Source of the DNA: Haloferula helveola
GTDB taxonomy: Bacteria; Verrucomicrobiota; Verrucomicrobiia; Verrucomicrobiales; Akkermansiaceae
NCBI RefSeq assembly: GCF_037076345.1
Contig: NZ_AP024702.1
Coordinates: 2,232,001 to 2,296,000, forward strand
DNA: 64,000 nt
Direction of reading: 5' to 3'
Position 1 is the first letter of the stretch, and each line of letters opens with the position of its first letter. The notes beneath the pieces were generated by a model that searched no databases, had not been told where the DNA came from, and saw only the letters and a list, made by a program, of their open reading frames with translations. The position numbers were made by a program, and so were the translations under genes. Shown piece after piece: positions 63,203 to 64,000 of the stretch.

Positions 63203-63892
63203 CTAAACATCCAAATACTCCATCACCACCCGCCCCCGGAACCAGTCGATGCGGAGCTCGCACATGTCGCCAACCGCATCGGGAGCCCGGAAGGTATCGA
63301 CGCCGGTTCCCATGAGATTCCGGACGCCCATCCGCCGCACCATCTCCCAGATCTCCGTGTCCGACGCCTCGAACTCGATCGTGATGTGCTGCTCGATGAT
63401 ATCCGAGCTGTTCTCGTAACCGACCAGCCGCGCCTCGGCCGGCATCTCGACACCGGTCAATCTCTCGAAAATCCGCTGGGGGAAAATCCGATCGAGCGCT
63501 GTCGGTGTAAGGAGAGCCACAACGCCCGCGACCGGCAACACCATCGCGAGCAGCCAAGTCGGCCAGCTCCCGGCCACCTTGCAGCACCGCTTCACCCCTC
63601 TGGCAACCGGAACCCCTACCGAGTACGCCAGCATCAGTGGCAAGGTTGCGAACGCCGCAATGAACAGGATCGACAGAGCCCGGGCCGAGAGAATCCACGT
63701 CGGGTCGGTTTGCAGCAGAAGCAGCCATCCACCGATCCAAACGCACGCAAGCGTGTAGAGCGAAAGGATCGCCAACCCGACACGCTGGGCCCTGCCCCGC
63801 GCATTCGAATCCCGGGCAACCATGTCGGGGACCGGGGCGGACGACTCCATCCGCGTGCCTACCTCGTCCTCGACCTGGCTCTTTCCTTCCAT
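63203..63892 (-). CDS. membrane protein, function unknown
   Basis: This 229-residue protein has three helices (about 40-60, 70-92 and 110-130) with a soluble end that contains SSDIIEQHITIEFEASDTEIWEMVRRMGVRNLMG. ATG at 63892 is used so that it does not run into the divergent gene that begins at 63930; an in-frame start at 63949 would overlap it. No family is recognised. Confidence 0.6.
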   Translation of the reverse strand: MEGKSQVEDEVGTRMESSAPVPDMVARDSNARGRAQRVGLAILSLYTLACVWIGGWLLLLQTDPTWILSARALSILFIAAFATLPLMLAYSVGVPVARGVKRCCKVAGSWPTWLLAMVLPVAGVVALLTPTALDRIFPQRIFERLTGVEMPAEARLVGYENSSDIIEQHITIEFEASDTEIWEMVRRMGVRNLMGTGVDTFRAPDAVGDMCELRIDWFRGRVVMEYLDV

Positions 63893-63929
63893 CGGCATCC
63901 GGCAAGCAACATGCTGGACGAAGCACGAA

Positions 63930-64000
63930 ATGCCAACTCCCCCCGTCATCGAGGAAATCGACTTCGGCAGCGAAGGCTACCGGACCGTGCTCGACTTCCG
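63930..64000 (+). CDS. GNAT acetyltransferase, N-terminal fragment (runs off window)
   Basis: Only 23 codons are present: MPTPPVIEEIDFGSEGYRTV, then LDF. The pattern of IxEIDFGSxxYxxxLxFR matches the start of GNAT-family proteins that continue with a VLRxPLG phrase, so this is probably one of them. The gene continues past 64000. Confidence 0.5.
   Translation, partial: MPTPPVIEEIDFGSEGYRTVLDF

Overview
This is a GC-rich bacterial chromosome window that looks like a member of the Verrucomicrobiota, close to Verrucomicrobiales such as Luteolibacter or Haloferula. That placement is an inference from gene style. The signs are very large secreted proteins sharing one C-terminal segment type, autotransporter-associated beta-strand repeats, a secreted sulfatase with jellyroll modules, an ECF sigma factor followed by a FecR/LamG protein, a bS22-like mini ribosomal protein and many palindromic intergenic repeats. 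No phage, plasmid, IS transposase, tRNA, rRNA or CRISPR array was recognised.

Layout. 0-9 kb: end of a transglutaminase gene, a small membrane protein, then a minus-strand run (sialidase-like protein, GrpB, lipoprotein) and an apparently lower-GC patch of small orphan proteins, one resembling DUF1629/Imm11 immunity proteins. 8.6-13.2 kb: a 216-bp inverted-repeat element, a flavin disulfide-reductase paralogue that has lost its catalytic His, three tandem structured-RNA units, and a GH1 beta-glucosidase interrupted by a permuted solute-binding domain. 13.4-27 kb: a giant beta-strand-repeat surface protein, bS22, hisG, a Usp-DUF389 membrane protein and a large sulfatase. 27-41.8 kb: housekeeping genes (rpsA, bL31 type B, holA, tadA, rpe) mixed with lineage-specific membrane and secreted proteins and a parvulin. 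41.8-49.4 kb: two large secreted proteins sharing a module, next to a divergent ECF sigma-FecR pair that may respond to envelope signals. 49.8-64 kb: pabB, a pseudokinase-FGE-like membrane protein, carB, secreted proteins, a MotA/ExbB plus two ExbD-like coiled-coil operon, and the start of a GNAT gene.

How it works together. Core functions (translation, histidine, folate and carbamoyl-phosphate synthesis, replication) sit among polysaccharide-degrading and surface functions (sulfatase, sialidase-like, beta-helix protein, GH1). At least ten families of palindromic repeats fill the gene gaps, and several directly abut or supply the stop codons of neighbouring genes. The most notable signals are the three-copy structured RNA at 10.29-10.85 kb, the GH1 enzyme with an inserted, circularly permuted binding domain, the stop-codon-donating repeats, and the doubly degenerate pseudokinase-FGE protein.
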